Source: Bacteroidales bacterium M7
Lineage (GTDB): Bacteria; Bacteroidota; Bacteroidia; Bacteroidales; Muribaculaceae
Length of the DNA: 64,000 nt
Assembly: GCA_001689515.1 (NCBI GenBank)
Contig: LUJR01000009.1
Coordinates: forward strand, 62,001-126,000
Reading direction: 5' to 3'
The notes beneath the pieces are model-generated. The model saw only the letters and a list, made by a program, of their open reading frames with translations. It ran no database searches and had not been told where the DNA came from. Shown here piece by piece: positions 32,224-43,700 of the stretch; position 1 is the stretch's first letter, and each line of letters starts with the position of its first letter. The translations under genes were made by a program, and so were the position numbers.

Positions 32224-33114
32224 ATGAAAAAGACAGCTCTTATCATCGCAACCCTCCTCGTAGGTCTCGGTAGTGCCAATGCCCAACTCCTGTGGCGCGT
32301 CAGCGGCAAGGATGCAAAGGGTGACAGCTACCTATTCGGCACACATCATCTGGCTCCTGCCTCGGTGATGGACAGCATCAGCGGTTTCGCCCCGGCTCTC
32401 GCTTCGGTGGAGGAGATGTACGGCGAAGTGGAGATGCCCGAAAATCCCCAGTCGCCCGAGATGGTGCAGCTTACAATGAAATATGCTTCCGCTCCTGCCG
32501 ACTCCACGCTGACCAAGGTGATGACCGCAGCACAGCTCGACTCGCTCAACTCTTTGCTCGCATCCTATACCGGCGGCATGCTCAACGCAGCGCAGCTCGA
32601 TGCTTTCAAGCCTGCAATGGTATCGACACAGCTCGCCATGCTCCAGAGCGCGAAAAATTTCCCCAACTTCAACCCCATGGAGCAGCTTGACACTCAGATC
32701 CAGCAGCGTGTAAAGGCAGCCAACAAGCCTGTCAAGGGACTTGAGACGATGGAAGAGCAGTTTGACGTGCTGATGAACGCTCCCATCATGGACCAGGTAG
32801 ACGACCTCATGGAAGCTGTGCGTAACGACAGCGAGAGCGGCGAGAAAGCCAAGAAACTGGCTGATGCCTATATGACCGAAAATCTGGATGTCATATCTGA
32901 TGTCCTTTTCAAGGATGAGGATTTCGACCCCGAAGATCCGATGTTCAAGCGTCTATTTGACAACCGCAATGCTGCATGGGTGCAGAAACTGACCACCAAT
33001 ATCCTCCCTAACAGCAAGGTATTTGTAGCCGTGGGTGTAGGGCATCTCGTGGGCGATAACGGACTGATCAAGGCATTGCAGAACGCCGGCTACACCGTGA
33101 CACCTGTCAAGTGA
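32224..33114 (+). CDS. TraB/GumN-family exported protein
   Basis: 296 residues from the ATG at 32224, which gives a signal peptide (MKKTALIIATLLVGLGSANA). The upstream in-frame ATG at 32164 is not needed. GTHH at residues 39-42 and a C-terminal VAVGVGHLVGDNGLI are the two conserved motifs of the TraB/GumN fold, thought to form a metal-dependent hydrolase site. Likely periplasmic; substrate unknown. It is a single gene in front of the ABC transporter operon (50-bp gap). Confidence 0.85.
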   Translation: MKKTALIIATLLVGLGSANAQLLWRVSGKDAKGDSYLFGTHHLAPASVMDSISGFAPALASVEEMYGEVEMPENPQSPEMVQLTMKYASAPADSTLTKVMTAAQLDSLNSLLASYTGGMLNAAQLDAFKPAMVSTQLAMLQSAKNFPNFNPMEQLDTQIQQRVKAANKPVKGLETMEEQFDVLMNAPIMDQVDDLMEAVRNDSESGEKAKKLADAYMTENLDVISDVLFKDEDFDPEDPMFKRLFDNRNAAWVQKLTTNILPNSKVFVAVGVGHLVGDNGLIKALQNAGYTVTPVK

Positions 33115-33164
33115 ACATAGATACTGAAATATACTGGTTAAGAACAACTGATGTACACTGAGCA

Positions 33165-34016
33165 ATGATTAAGCTTGAAACCCTTAGCTTTGCCTACCGT
33201 AAGGGAGTCGTGACACTTAAGGATGTCACGACCTCCTTTCCTCCGGGCATACATCTGCTTCTCGGTGAGAACGGTGCGGGCAAGACCACTCTGCTTGAAG
33301 TGATGGCGGGTCTGCTGCGTCCGCAGTACGGTGAATGCCTGATTGACGGCATAGATGTCGCCACTCACCGCCCCGAGGTGATGCGTGATGTGTTTTTCTT
33401 AGGTGACAACATGACTTTCCCGGCAAAAAATATACGCCAGATGGTGCGGTGCCATGCCTGTTTCTATCCCCGGTTTAATGCCGACTTGCTCAAAGCCAAT
33501 CTCGCAGCATTCGGCATAGACGAGTGGTGTCCGTTTGTCAAGATGTCGCTTGGGACACGCCGCAAGGCTCAGCTCGCTTATGCATTGTCATTGGGAGTGG
33601 GCGTACTGCTGCTTGACGAGCCAGCCAACGGTCTTGACATCAAGTCCAAACAGATACTCGGCAATATCATGGCATCATCGGTGGATATGGATCAGACGGT
33701 CATCGTTTCGACCCATACGGTGCAGGATCTGGAAAATCTCTTTGACAGCGTGGCTATGCTGTCAGCCGGTCAAGTGCTGTTCAACACCTCTATGGATCGC
33801 GTGGCATCGCGCCTCGCCTTCGTTGCTTCGATGCAGCCATTGCCCGGTGCTATCTATAGTGAGATGCGCATGGGTCTGTACCGTGCCGTGATGGAGATGT
33901 CGGGTGATTATGCCGATGCTGACGGCAAACCCGACCTGACGATGCTCTACAATGCCGCTTTCAGCCCGGCACGTGACCGTATTATCCACCTGTTAAATGA
34001 TTCCGAAGATGAATGA
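33165..34016 (+). CDS. ABC transporter ATP-binding protein
   Basis: 283 residues. Walker A GENGAGKTT at 34-42, Walker B VLLLDEPANGLD and switch His (VIVSTHTV) are clear. The signature is degenerate (SLGTRRKAQLAYALS in place of LSGGQ), as is common in GntR-linked exporters. It is followed by its permease with an 8-bp overlap and then a GntR regulator. This order is typical of small ABC exporters repressed by a YtrA-type GntR protein in response to envelope stress or peptide antibiotics (family knowledge). Substrate unknown. Confidence 0.9.
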   Translation: MIKLETLSFAYRKGVVTLKDVTTSFPPGIHLLLGENGAGKTTLLEVMAGLLRPQYGECLIDGIDVATHRPEVMRDVFFLGDNMTFPAKNIRQMVRCHACFYPRFNADLLKANLAAFGIDEWCPFVKMSLGTRRKAQLAYALSLGVGVLLLDEPANGLDIKSKQILGNIMASSVDMDQTVIVSTHTVQDLENLFDSVAMLSAGQVLFNTSMDRVASRLAFVASMQPLPGAIYSEMRMGLYRAVMEMSGDYADADGKPDLTMLYNAAFSPARDRIIHLLNDSEDE

Positions 34017-34827
34017 CTGTAATTCTGTTTCTGCTATGACACCTCCTGTGCCGTCGCTATGGCGCCAGATTGTACTTTTATGCCGCTACTATGGGCCACG
34101 CTTGAAGTGGCAGGTCATATGGTATGCGGTGGCATCGCTGGTCATTGCCGCATTGATGGCGTGGGCTTCATGCTACGGATTCAAGGTGCCGTACGTTATG
34201 CTTGCAGCCGTCGTATGTTTCATGATCATGTTTGCACCTCTCGCATTTGCCCGCTATAACTCCCGGGTGATGGATGTCACTCTGCCGGCATCATGGCAGG
34301 CAAAGAGCATATTCATGATAGGGTATACCGCGATAGTGATACCTTTCGTCGCTATGCTGTTTCCTGTACTCGTCGATAGTTTTTTTCCTGGAGAGATAAA
34401 CATGAAGATGCTGGTATTGGGCATGAATGGATTTGATAAGGGAAATCTTCCTTCCTATTTTGAGGCTCTCATGTCCACTCGTGGCAATATCTATATGAAC
34501 GGGGGAGTGCCAGCACTGCTTACCTTGTATTTCGTATTGCTCTTCAAGCACAATGTGGTGTTCAAGACGCTTGTCTGGGATATCGTCATCGGCGTTGGCG
34601 TTTATGTTGCTATCATGGTCTATACGATTGTGCATATGATGAGCCTGATGAAGGAGTATTTTGTAGATAATGTTGACGTTACTCCTGAACAAGCAACTGC
34701 TTTTGCTGATGGGGTGGTCGAGGGCATGATGATACCGGTGGTGGAATGGTCAATCGTCGGATACATTGTGGCAAGTATAGTGTTGTTGGTCTTGATAACT
34801 TTGAAAATCAAAAACCGTCAGATATAG
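34009..34827 (+). CDS. ABC transporter permease
   Basis: 272 residues from the ATG at 34009, overlapping the ATPase gene. About six membrane helices are visible, among them VIWYAVASLVIAALMAWAS and MLAAVVCFMIMFAPLAFA. No enzymatic motif is present. Its last codon and TAG overlap the GTG start of the GntR gene by one base. Together with the ATPase it should form a dimeric exporter in the inner membrane. Confidence 0.8.
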   Translation: MNDCNSVSAMTPPVPSLWRQIVLLCRYYGPRLKWQVIWYAVASLVIAALMAWASCYGFKVPYVMLAAVVCFMIMFAPLAFARYNSRVMDVTLPASWQAKSIFMIGYTAIVIPFVAMLFPVLVDSFFPGEINMKMLVLGMNGFDKGNLPSYFEALMSTRGNIYMNGGVPALLTLYFVLLFKHNVVFKTLVWDIVIGVGVYVAIMVYTIVHMMSLMKEYFVDNVDVTPEQATAFADGVVEGMMIPVVEWSIVGYIVASIVLLVLITLKIKNRQI

Positions 34828-35177
34828 TGGATTTCAACACATCAAAACCGATTTATCGGCAGATTACCGATTACTGCTACAGCCGCATACTCTCGGGCGA
34901 CTGGCAGACTGACGGACGTGTGCCGTCGGTCAAGGAGCTGTCGGTTGCCATGGCGGTCAACACTCGCACGGTATTGAAGAGCTATGACGACATGCAGGCT
35001 CTCGGCATCCTATATCAGAAGCGCGGTCTGGGCTGCTTTGTTGCTCAGGAGGCAAAGGATATAATCCGGGAGCAGCTGCGTGAGGAGTTTTTCGCCGACA
35101 CGCTGCCACGTCTCCGACATGAGATGTCGATGCTCGGCATCTCGGTAGAGGAGCTGGTTTTGCATCTCAATGACTGA
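34827..35177 (+). CDS. GntR-family (YtrA-type) transcriptional regulator
   Basis: 116 residues. An N-terminal winged helix-turn-helix starts FNTSKPIYRQITDYCYSRIL and continues VPSVKELSVAMAVNTRTVLK with YDDMQALGILYQKRGLGCFV, the standard GntR DNA-binding pattern. There is only a short helical tail instead of a full ligand domain, as in YtrA proteins. The start is the GTG at 34827, overlapping the permease stop (TAGTG). Likely represses its own transporter operon. Its 3' end overlaps the convergent PPTase gene by 11 bp. Confidence 0.88.
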   Translation: MDFNTSKPIYRQITDYCYSRILSGDWQTDGRVPSVKELSVAMAVNTRTVLKSYDDMQALGILYQKRGLGCFVAQEAKDIIREQLREEFFADTLPRLRHEMSMLGISVEELVLHLND

Positions 35178-35670
35178 TTGAATATATGTAGCCTTTCGCT
35201 GCTTCGCAGCAGGTATACGTAGACACACCGGGCATCTCCGACAGCCAGTTGACAGGGTTGTCGGGGATGCTTCCGGTGCGTTTCATATTGGCTTCTTTGC
35301 GGGTCCAAAGGCGCGTCATCTCCACAGCAGGAGTGGCAGACTGGAGTATCCGGGCTTGTTCTGCGAGTGAAAACGCCACCTGCAATAGTTCGCTTGTGAT
35401 ATCCGCTGCGTCTTGTATATCTTCAATGTCGCATCCTACCTCCGTGTCTGAGACCGCTCCCATGACAGCCCGAGAGCAGTGCGACAGGCTGAAATGAATA
35501 TGCGGATGCGTCGGGAAATACGGTTTGCCTGACGGATATGTGGCGATAACGGGCAGCTGCCTGATGCCATACCTGTCGGCAAGCAGACTCCCCAGCACCC
35601 CACGCGCCCTGATGCTGAGTTGCGCAGGGCAAAGCGGTTCATATATCTCCTCTATCAGATAGGCAGTCAT
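35167..35670 (-). CDS. 4'-phosphopantetheinyl transferase (Sfp/AcpT type)
   Basis: 167 residues from the ATG at 35670. The two family signatures are present: GCDIEDI (metal-binding Asp/Glu) after HFSLSHCSRAVMGAV, and RLWTRKEANMKRTG in the second half. It transfers the phosphopantetheine arm of CoA onto a Ser of carrier domains. The NRPS operon ends 310 bp upstream and has two carrier domains, so this is very likely its activating enzyme; a housekeeping role in fatty-acid synthesis cannot be excluded. It is short for Sfp (about 220 residues), as AcpT types often are. Confidence 0.88.
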   Translation of the reverse strand: MTAYLIEEIYEPLCPAQLSIRARGVLGSLLADRYGIRQLPVIATYPSGKPYFPTHPHIHFSLSHCSRAVMGAVSDTEVGCDIEDIQDAADITSELLQVAFSLAEQARILQSATPAVEMTRLWTRKEANMKRTGSIPDNPVNWLSEMPGVSTYTCCEAAKGYIYSISH

Positions 35671-35696
35671 AATGTGGATATGCAAGATGAATGGGC

Positions 35697-35717
35697 TGTA
35701 GGGACATGTCGTGGCAC
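35697..35717 (+). repeat. Truncated copy of the palindromic repeat
   Basis: TGTAGGGACATGTCGTGGCAC is one half of the dispersed palindrome with two changes. No partner is nearby. Confidence 0.6.
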
Positions 35718-35750
35718 AATGTCACTAACATAAGGATTCGCAAGCAATTC

Positions 35751-35969
35751 GCGCCCCTTGTGGGCGCATCTCTATGTTAACCGAGGGGCGAGCCCCTCGG
35801 AAAGAGATGGAGGATATACGCGCTGCGCTTTGCCGCAGCGCATCAGTCGCTATCATATTGAGCATCATGGTGTTTGATGCGCTGCGGCAAAGCGCAGCGC
35901 GTGACATAAGCTCACGTCTACCGAGGGGCAAGCCCCTCGGTTACGATAAAGATGCGCCCGAAAGGGCGC
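35751..35969. repeat. Large nested inverted repeat (about 219 bp)
   Basis: The central perfect arms of 27 bp (35819-35845 with 35875-35901, core gctgcgctttgccgcagcgc) are flanked by two self-palindromic ccgaggggc segments (35781-35800, 35921-35940). Outside these are gcgccc/gggcgc hairpins at 35751-35771 and 35950-35969. It fills the 309-bp gap between the MATE and PPTase genes; no gene is seen. It may act as a terminator for the NRPS operon or be a MITE. Confidence 0.8.
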
Positions 35970-35979
35970 TGATTATGTT

Positions 35980-37719
35980 TTATTTTCGCTGCCACTCGAT
36001 GGTGAGGATGTTTTGGTGGAATAGGTATTCGTATTTTTGGTCGTCGCATGTTTTGCGGACGAGCATCAAGCCGAGTCCTGTGCCTGGGTCTTGCTCAACG
36101 GGGTTGAACGGTGTGCCTTCATCGCGGATAACAGCCGTCACTTTGTCGGCTGACAGAGCTATGCGCATGTCTATCGCTGAGTGCTGTGCCTTCTTGCCGA
36201 GGGCATGCTGGATGATGTTTTTGATGCTTTCCTCACATGCCAGACCAACGCGCAGACGCAGCTGCTCTGGCAATCCTTGTGTGCGCATCCATTCGTCCGC
36301 TTCCACTATGGCATCTTCCATACGGTCGATGGCAGGTGTCACTGATATGTCAAAGAGTTCGTCGGGATTGTCTGTCGGGATGAGTACAAACGGCTTATGG
36401 TCACCTTTGCGTGTAAGTGCAAATGGAGCGAGTATCAACACCACAACGAGCTGCCCGATGGCGAAGCCCCACCACGGATTGACCCAGGCGTATCCTGCGC
36501 CGACGGCAGCCGACAGCAACCAGTAGCACACCATGGGCATCAGCGGTTGACCGAACGAGATAATCAGAGCCATGTTTTTATGGCTGTATATCTGATAGAC
36601 AGGTATCAGCAGGTATACGGCACACTGGAGTATGATATTGACTGCATATGCCGGGAGTGCCACATGGAGCATCGCTACGGAGGCGGCATCGGTGATGCCA
36701 AACAGATCGGCAATCCATCCGGGGAAGATGATCAGAATGAGGGCAAGCACCGACAGACTGACTGCCAGAAACTGATAGGCTCTGCCGAGCACAAGTGCTA
36801 CGCCATGGTTATCACCGGAGCCTTTGAGTATGGCAGCTACGGGCTGAAACGATTCAAGTGTACCCGTGAGGATAATCATTGAAAACCTCAGCAGATACAT
36901 ACATATCGACAGCGTGACGATGCCGGCAGCTCCGAGGTAGTTGATTGCCACAAGGTTGTTTCCGAGCATCTGCACGGCTATCAGCACTGTGGCGATGCCG
37001 AAAGGCAGTCCCATGGAGGCTATGCGACCCAACTGGCGGATGGTGCGGGGCAACGTGTATCGTAGAGCCTCTTTTTTAAGGAAATGTGGAAACAGGACAC
37101 ACAGAGAGCCTAAGTAGCTGATGACTGTGGCGATAGCCGCACCTGTCATCGCCCAGCCACACCACACTATGAAGATGTAGTCAAGCGTCAGATTGACCAC
37201 CATGCAGGTAGTCACGGCGGCAGTGACACGTCGCGGTTCGCCGTCAAGGGTCACAAACATCTGCGCCACCACCATCAGCATATATATAGCGGAAGCAGGG
37301 AGGATTACGACAAGATATTGCGAGGTGTACCCTTGAAGCGAAGCATCGGGGCAGAGCAGATGCAACAGGGGCGTGAGAAATACCATCCCGGCTATACCGA
37401 GCACTATGCCGAGCGTGACAGCCGTGGTTATGACCACTGAGAAGATGCCTGAGGCTTCATCCTTGCGGTGGTTGCCGATAGCGATACCGGCGAGCATCGA
37501 CCCTCCGACACCTATGAGTATGCAGAGTGCAAACAATGCCTGAGTGACAGGCGAGGTGATGTTGATGGCACTCATCGCCTCCTCGTTGATGAAGCGGCTG
37601 AGCATCAGTCCGTCAATCAACGCTCCCACCTGCGAGGCTGCGGCAGTCAGTACCGAGGCGAGGAGGAAACTGCGGAAGGCTTTGCCTACGAGATATGGTG
37701 TGCGTGAGGATGCTGTCAT
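35980..37719 (-). CDS. MATE-family exporter fused to an RsbW-like ATPase domain
   Basis: 579 residues. Residues 1-440 are a MATE/MOP transporter with about twelve helices (SFLLASVLTAAASQVGALID at the start). From about 455 to the end is a GHKL ATPase of the anti-sigma kinase type: N box LACEESIKNIIQHAL, G1 RDEGTPFNP, G2 GTGLGLMLV. The fusion is unusual and would join export, probably of the NRPS product, to the SpoIIE/STAS partner switch two genes upstream. ATGA overlap with the NRPS gene (37716-37719) shows coupling. That the ATPase phosphorylates the STAS protein is inference. Confidence 0.88.
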   Translation of the reverse strand: MTASSRTPYLVGKAFRSFLLASVLTAAASQVGALIDGLMLSRFINEEAMSAINITSPVTQALFALCILIGVGGSMLAGIAIGNHRKDEASGIFSVVITTAVTLGIVLGIAGMVFLTPLLHLLCPDASLQGYTSQYLVVILPASAIYMLMVVAQMFVTLDGEPRRVTAAVTTCMVVNLTLDYIFIVWCGWAMTGAAIATVISYLGSLCVLFPHFLKKEALRYTLPRTIRQLGRIASMGLPFGIATVLIAVQMLGNNLVAINYLGAAGIVTLSICMYLLRFSMIILTGTLESFQPVAAILKGSGDNHGVALVLGRAYQFLAVSLSVLALILIIFPGWIADLFGITDAASVAMLHVALPAYAVNIILQCAVYLLIPVYQIYSHKNMALIISFGQPLMPMVCYWLLSAAVGAGYAWVNPWWGFAIGQLVVVLILAPFALTRKGDHKPFVLIPTDNPDELFDISVTPAIDRMEDAIVEADEWMRTQGLPEQLRLRVGLACEESIKNIIQHALGKKAQHSAIDMRIALSADKVTAVIRDEGTPFNPVEQDPGTGLGLMLVRKTCDDQKYEYLFHQNILTIEWQRK

Positions 37720-40700
37720 AGTTCGAAGTAGTTGAGTGAGGCGATGGCGCGGATAAACTGGCTGACATATTCGCGTGAAGTGTAGTTCCAGCGGAATCCG
37801 AGACGATAGAGTATCTGGTTAGTGAAGCTCGAATCGTAGCGAATGAAGGCAGTGCGGGATCCCGCACCAGAGTCGTATGCCATGAGCGGTTGCAGAGCAT
37901 CGACTTTACGCGGGTCATCCATGGCTTCGCGTTCGCGCTCGGTGAATTGTGCCATCTCCACGGGAGCGACCGGCAGCCCTGTCTCGTTTAGGATATGCAA
38001 TACATCGCCCAACGGCAGACGGTGGTTGTTACAGGGCTGGAACACTGACATCTCCACAGGTGTACGGCTCAGAAGCAGTATGGCGTGGCATACCTCGTCG
38101 ATGGGTGAGAACTCGCATGGCGCATCAAGCACTGCGTAGAGTGCGCATCCGAGAGCCACGTAGGCTCGCAGTTTGCCCATGAAGGCATTGCTGCGGAAGT
38201 TGATCTGAAATTCGCCGTCAGTGCCACGAGCCGAGAGATTGCCGACGCGCATTATTTTCGCATTGAGTTCCTGGTCGCGTATAGCTGTCAGTATGAGCCG
38301 TTCAGCCTCATACTTAGAGTGGACGTACTGGTTTGACAGGCTCTGTCCGAAGTCCATCATGCGCTCAGTCAGCAGCAACGACGGGTCAGGATAGCCGTTG
38401 ACGCTCTCGCCAGCGATGCTGATGGTGGATACATGCACCAAGCGAGCGGATTTCTCAAGGCAGAAGCCGATCAGGTTGCGTACGCTCTCCACATTGACCT
38501 GCTCGATGTCATTGCCGGCGGAGAAATGCTTGACATTGGCGGCGCAGTTGATGACGGTCTGCACCGGCAGTCTGTCGGCAAGTTGGCTGTCAATCGGATC
38601 GGTAACGTCACCCTCTATGACCGTGAGCCGTCCCGATGCGAAATCGTCCTCAAAGGTATTGTCAAAGTAGTAGAACAGCAACGTGCGCAGACGGCTCTCA
38701 GCCGACAGGTCACCCTTGCGGCGCAGGAGGCAGTACACCCGGGAGGCGGTGGTGGTCAACAGTTCATGGAGCATATGTATGCCCATGAAGCCCGTAGCTC
38801 CGGTCAGCAGTACATCGCCGAGAGCCTGTTCCTTGCCGTTGAGAAATGCGTCAAGGGTGTTGCGTTCAAGCACGTTGGCAAATTCTGACACATGTATTTC
38901 TGCCGTTACAGGGGTTGCGATGGGTTCTTCAATCGGTTTACCTTCGATCATGGCAGCCAAGGCGCGGGGAGTGCGGGCTGTGAACACATTCTTGTAGGTG
39001 ATGCTATAGCCCGATGAAGCGAGGGCAGCCACGACTTTGATGGCACTGATTGATGTACCGCCGATGGCGAAGAAGTCGTCATTGGCTCCGATGCGGTCAT
39101 TGCGGAGGATGGTGCCGAATGCCTTTGCAATCGTTTTCTCTAACTCGCCCTCTGGCTCAACATATGGTGTCAGTGGTGCAATCTCTGATTCAGGAAGAGC
39201 TTTACGGTTGATTTTGCCGTTGGGTGTCAGCGGCATTACCTCAACTTCGGTGTATGCGTCCGGCACCATATATTCTGTAAGCGAGGATGCAAGATGCTCG
39301 CGGAATTTTGCTTTGTCAATCGGCGAGGTGGCAGTGTAGTAGAGGCATAGATGCTGAATCTTATTGACCTCGCGCACATCTGCGGCGGCATTCTTGATGC
39401 CCTCAAACTGCTGTGCCACGCTCTCGATTTCGCCAAGTTCTATACGGAGTCCGCGCAGCTTCACCTGATGGTCAATACGCCCGAGTATGACCACATCCCC
39501 TTCGGGAGTCCATCGGGCGAGGTCTCCTGTACGGTAGCCCCTCTCACCATTGAAATCGACGAACGACTGTGCGGTCTTTTCGGGCAGATTGTTGTATCCA
39601 AGACCCACGCCGCGACCGAATATATAGAGTTCGCCTACGGCTCCGACAGGCAGTTCCGATCCCCAGGCATCGACGATTCGTTCGCTGGCATTATAAAACG
39701 GTCGCCCGGCAATTATGGGTTCAAACGGAGTCACTTCGGCTTGGTTACAACCTACGGTGGTTTCCGTCGGACCGTATTCATTTATAGCACGTCCACGGAA
39801 ACCTGCAGAACATAGTTTGGCTATAAGGGTGTTCTGGAAACCCTCACCACCGATGTTGAGATGTTTGCAGCGGGCTATGGCGCGTCCGAATTCGGGCAGG
39901 TCAAGCATAGCATCCAGACGGCTCGGAGTGATATCGGTAGCGTCGACACCATTGTCGAGCATCAGTTTTGACAACAGCACCACATCCTTGCACTCGTCTT
40001 CATTGGCAAGCACAAGACAATGTCCGGAGGTCAGCGAGCCTCCGAGATTGAGCAGCGAGGCATCAAACGAGATGGTCACAAGGAGCATCTGTGTCTTTAT
40101 GTCAGGCCGCTCTTTGTAGAACATCTTATAGTATCCGTAGAGGTAGTTGGTGATGGCTCTCTGCGGTATCATCACACCTTTGGGTCTGCCGGTAGAGCCG
40201 GAAGTATATATCATATAGGCGATATCTTCAGGTGCTACTGCGACATTCGGACGTTTTGTGTCGGTTTCGGTCAGCAGTTCGTCAATATCAACGGCTTTTC
40301 CGGGATAAAGAGAAACCTTGTCGGCTGTCGTGATGACAAATTTCGCATCGCTGTCCTCGGTTATGAGGCGTATGCGGTCTGCTGGGTATTCGGGGTCGCA
40401 GGGTATATACGTAGCACCTGCCTTCATCGTGCCATAGATGGCAGTGATGAGGTATGAGCGTCGCGGAAGCAATATGACGATGCGGTCACCACGGCGTACA
40501 CCGCGCTTGATCAGAGCATTGGCGATGCGGTTACACTCCTCGTCAAATTCGCGGTAGGTCATCCGCTTGTCACAAGCCACGAGTGCCGGGGCATCGGGAG
40601 TGGCATCGGCACGGCTTTCCATTGCGCCGTGGAATGAGGTGTAGAGCACTTCGCCTGTATCACCATGGCGCATGGTGCGGAGTTGCTCCTCTTGCGCTGC

Positions 40701-43700
40701 ATTGACCATCTGACCGTCGGCTATGGTCGCAGCCTGTGTGAGAGTGAGACTGAGGGTGCGCATCATCTCCACAAATACTTCCATGTCAGCTCTGGCATAC
40801 ATTGACGTGTCGTATTCAAGTGCCAGCTCGAACTCATCGGCAGATGGCTCAAACACGAGCAATGTCAGCGGCACTTTGGCTGTGTCAAGCGAGAGCTGGA
40901 TCTTCTCGGCTTTGAGTCGGTCATCGGCATCGCCTGCGAGATTGATGCCACCTTCGTAAACATACATGATGTCGGGGCGCACTCCTTTTTGCTCTACCAA
41001 TGCGGTGAAAGGATAGAAGTCGTAGTCCTGTGATGTCAGGAACTGTGTCTGCATGTCGCGGGCGAAGTCAAGCGGTGTGGCGGTCGGAGCTGAGCAACGT
41101 GACACCACAGGCAGTGTCTTGACAAACATGCCCATGTCACCCATGAGGCGCATATCACTTCTGCCGTTGTTGACGGTGACGATTTGCACTGTCTGTTCGC
41201 GAGTGAGTCGGTGAAGCAGCTGTACAAACGCACTGAGCATATAGTTGCTGACAGTCACGCCGCCTTTGGAACAGAAAGCTTTGATGTCGGCAGACGGCAG
41301 AGAGAGTCTGATGCGTCCCATGCCTCCCGGAATGTCGTTGTCGGGCTGAGTGCTCCGCGGATACGATGTCGGCTCGGACTGGTCAACCAACTTGTCAAAC
41401 CATTCCGCGGCTTTGTCGGCTTCGTCGCTCTCAAGCAGCTCTTTCTCGTCAAGTGCGTGGTCAAGCGCGGTGTATGTCTCAGCTTCAAGCGCGGCACCGT
41501 CATAGGCTTTGACCATGTCCTGATGGAAAAGCATTGCCGACACTCCGTCGTAGATGATATGATGGGTGTCGCGGAGCATGTACACGTTATCGCCGTGGCG
41601 GTAGATCTGGCAGCGGAAGAGGCAATCGTTGAGCAGATCAAACGGACGGATGCGGCTCTGGAGAAACTCCTGCGTTGGAGCTTCGTCAAGGTCGGTTATG
41701 GTAATCTCAATGGTATCATCGTCGCGGCTTTCCTGCATCACGTCGCCACCGCGCATGACCATGCGGGTTTTCAATGACGGATGGGCTTCAAGCACCTTGT
41801 AGATTGCCTCTCGGAGAGCTTCGGCATCGGTACCCTGTCCGAATTTGTATGCCTGAGGTATATTGTATTGTAGCGCGTCACGGTTCATCTCCCAGTCAAT
41901 GTAGACTCCGCGCTGGTTCTCAGTGAGCGGATAGTAGCGGCGGCGTTTGTGCGAGATGGTATCGTCGGCAGTTTTTGTAGCCGACTCAAGGGATGCGGCG
42001 ATTTCGCGCACTGTGGGAGTTGACATGACGGTCTTGGCTGTCAGTTTCAGTCCGGTATTCTTGATTACTGATGCTACAAGACGCATAGCCATTAGAGAGG
42101 TCAGACCCACCGACAGTAGATTGGTAGTGACTCCGAAGCCTGTGTGTTTAAGAATCTCTGCTGTGATGTCGTATATCGTTTGCTCCATTGGCGATGCCGG
42201 CTCTATGATTTCTGCAACAGCTGTCTCAGGGATTGGGAGGGCACGGCGGTCGACCTTGCCGTTAGGGGTCAGCGGCATAGTGTCAAGCTGCATTATGACT
42301 TGGGGCACCATGAATTCGGTGAGTGACTGCGACATGAATTCGCGCAGTGTGTCAGCGGTCAGGCTTTCCCCATCTTTGACGGTATAGTAACCGATTAGAT
42401 TCTCCATGCCTCCAAATTCCTTGACGGATGCCACGAAGGTCTTGACTGTGGGGTGTGCAGTAGCTACCGCTTCGATTTCGCCAAGCTCGATGCGCAAGCC
42501 GCGGAGCTTGACAAGTCCGTCCATGCGGCCTAAAAATTCCACATTGCCGTCCGTCATATATCTTGCCTGGTCGCCGGTGCGGTATGCCTTTTTGCCGTCA
42601 ATGGTGATGAATTTCTCGGCATTGAGTTCGGGGCGGTTGAGGTAGCCGCGTCCTACTCCGTCGCCGAGGATAATCAGTTCGCCTGATACGCCCTGTGGCA
42701 CAGGGCGCAGATTGCGGTCGACAATAAGCAGCTCATAACCCATGAGCGGTCTGCCGATGATTTTGCCGTCGGTGCCTCCGCTGGCAGGATATGCCGTGGT
42801 CAATACGGAGCACTCGGTAGGACCGTAGACATTGAAGAATGTGTAGGGCAGCGGACCGATAGGGGGCAGTTTCTCACCGCCAGCCGACAGGACGCGCAGC
42901 GATGTGAAGTCAAACAGCGTTGCCATCTGCCATGCAATCTGGGTGGTCATAAACATGACTGTAACTTGCTCGCGCTCTATGTATTCGTGCATAGCGGTGA
43001 GGTCCAGACGCATTTCCGCGTCAAAGATATGCACCGTGGCTCCGCACAGTAGGGCAGGGTAGAGATCCATCATGTGGGCATCGAATCCGAATGCGGCATA
43101 CGCGCCTACACGGTCACCGGCTGAGAGCTGTGTCATGGATGTGTAGGCGGCACAGAAATTCACCAGATTGTGTTGCTCAAGCGTGACACCTTTGGGTTTG
43201 CCGGTAGAGCCGGAGGTATAGAGGATGACCATGGCAGACTCAGGTTGCGCTTCGCATATCTCGCGGTCGGCATCGGCTAATGACTTGATTACTGATGCTG
43301 AAATGACGGTGCCGTCAAATTGAGGTATCGTAATATCTGCCAGGCCGTCATCGGCAAGTATCAGTGATACCCCGGCATCTTCTACCATGAACATCAGACG
43401 ATCCTGAGGGAAATGCGGGTCAAGAGGCATATATGCTCCTCCGGCTTTCATCACAGCCAACGGGTATATAGCCATGAGTTCTGAGCGTTCAATCAGCACA
43501 CCTACCGTGGTTTCAGTCGTCACTCCATATCGGTCATGCAGCATGACGGCAAGGGCATCGGTTACGCGGTCGAGTTCGCGGTAAGTCATCTGGCGTCCGT
43601 TGTACACGAGGGCAATGTTGTCGCCGTGGAGTCTGGCAGCTTCTTTAAACAGCATCGGGATGGTTGCCTGAGGATTGGCGGTAGACGTTGCTCCCTCTCC

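Noticed and set aside
41184..41777. 197-residue plus-strand frame inside the NRPS
   Set aside because: Antisense shadow; the NRPS frame has intact motifs across this stretch.
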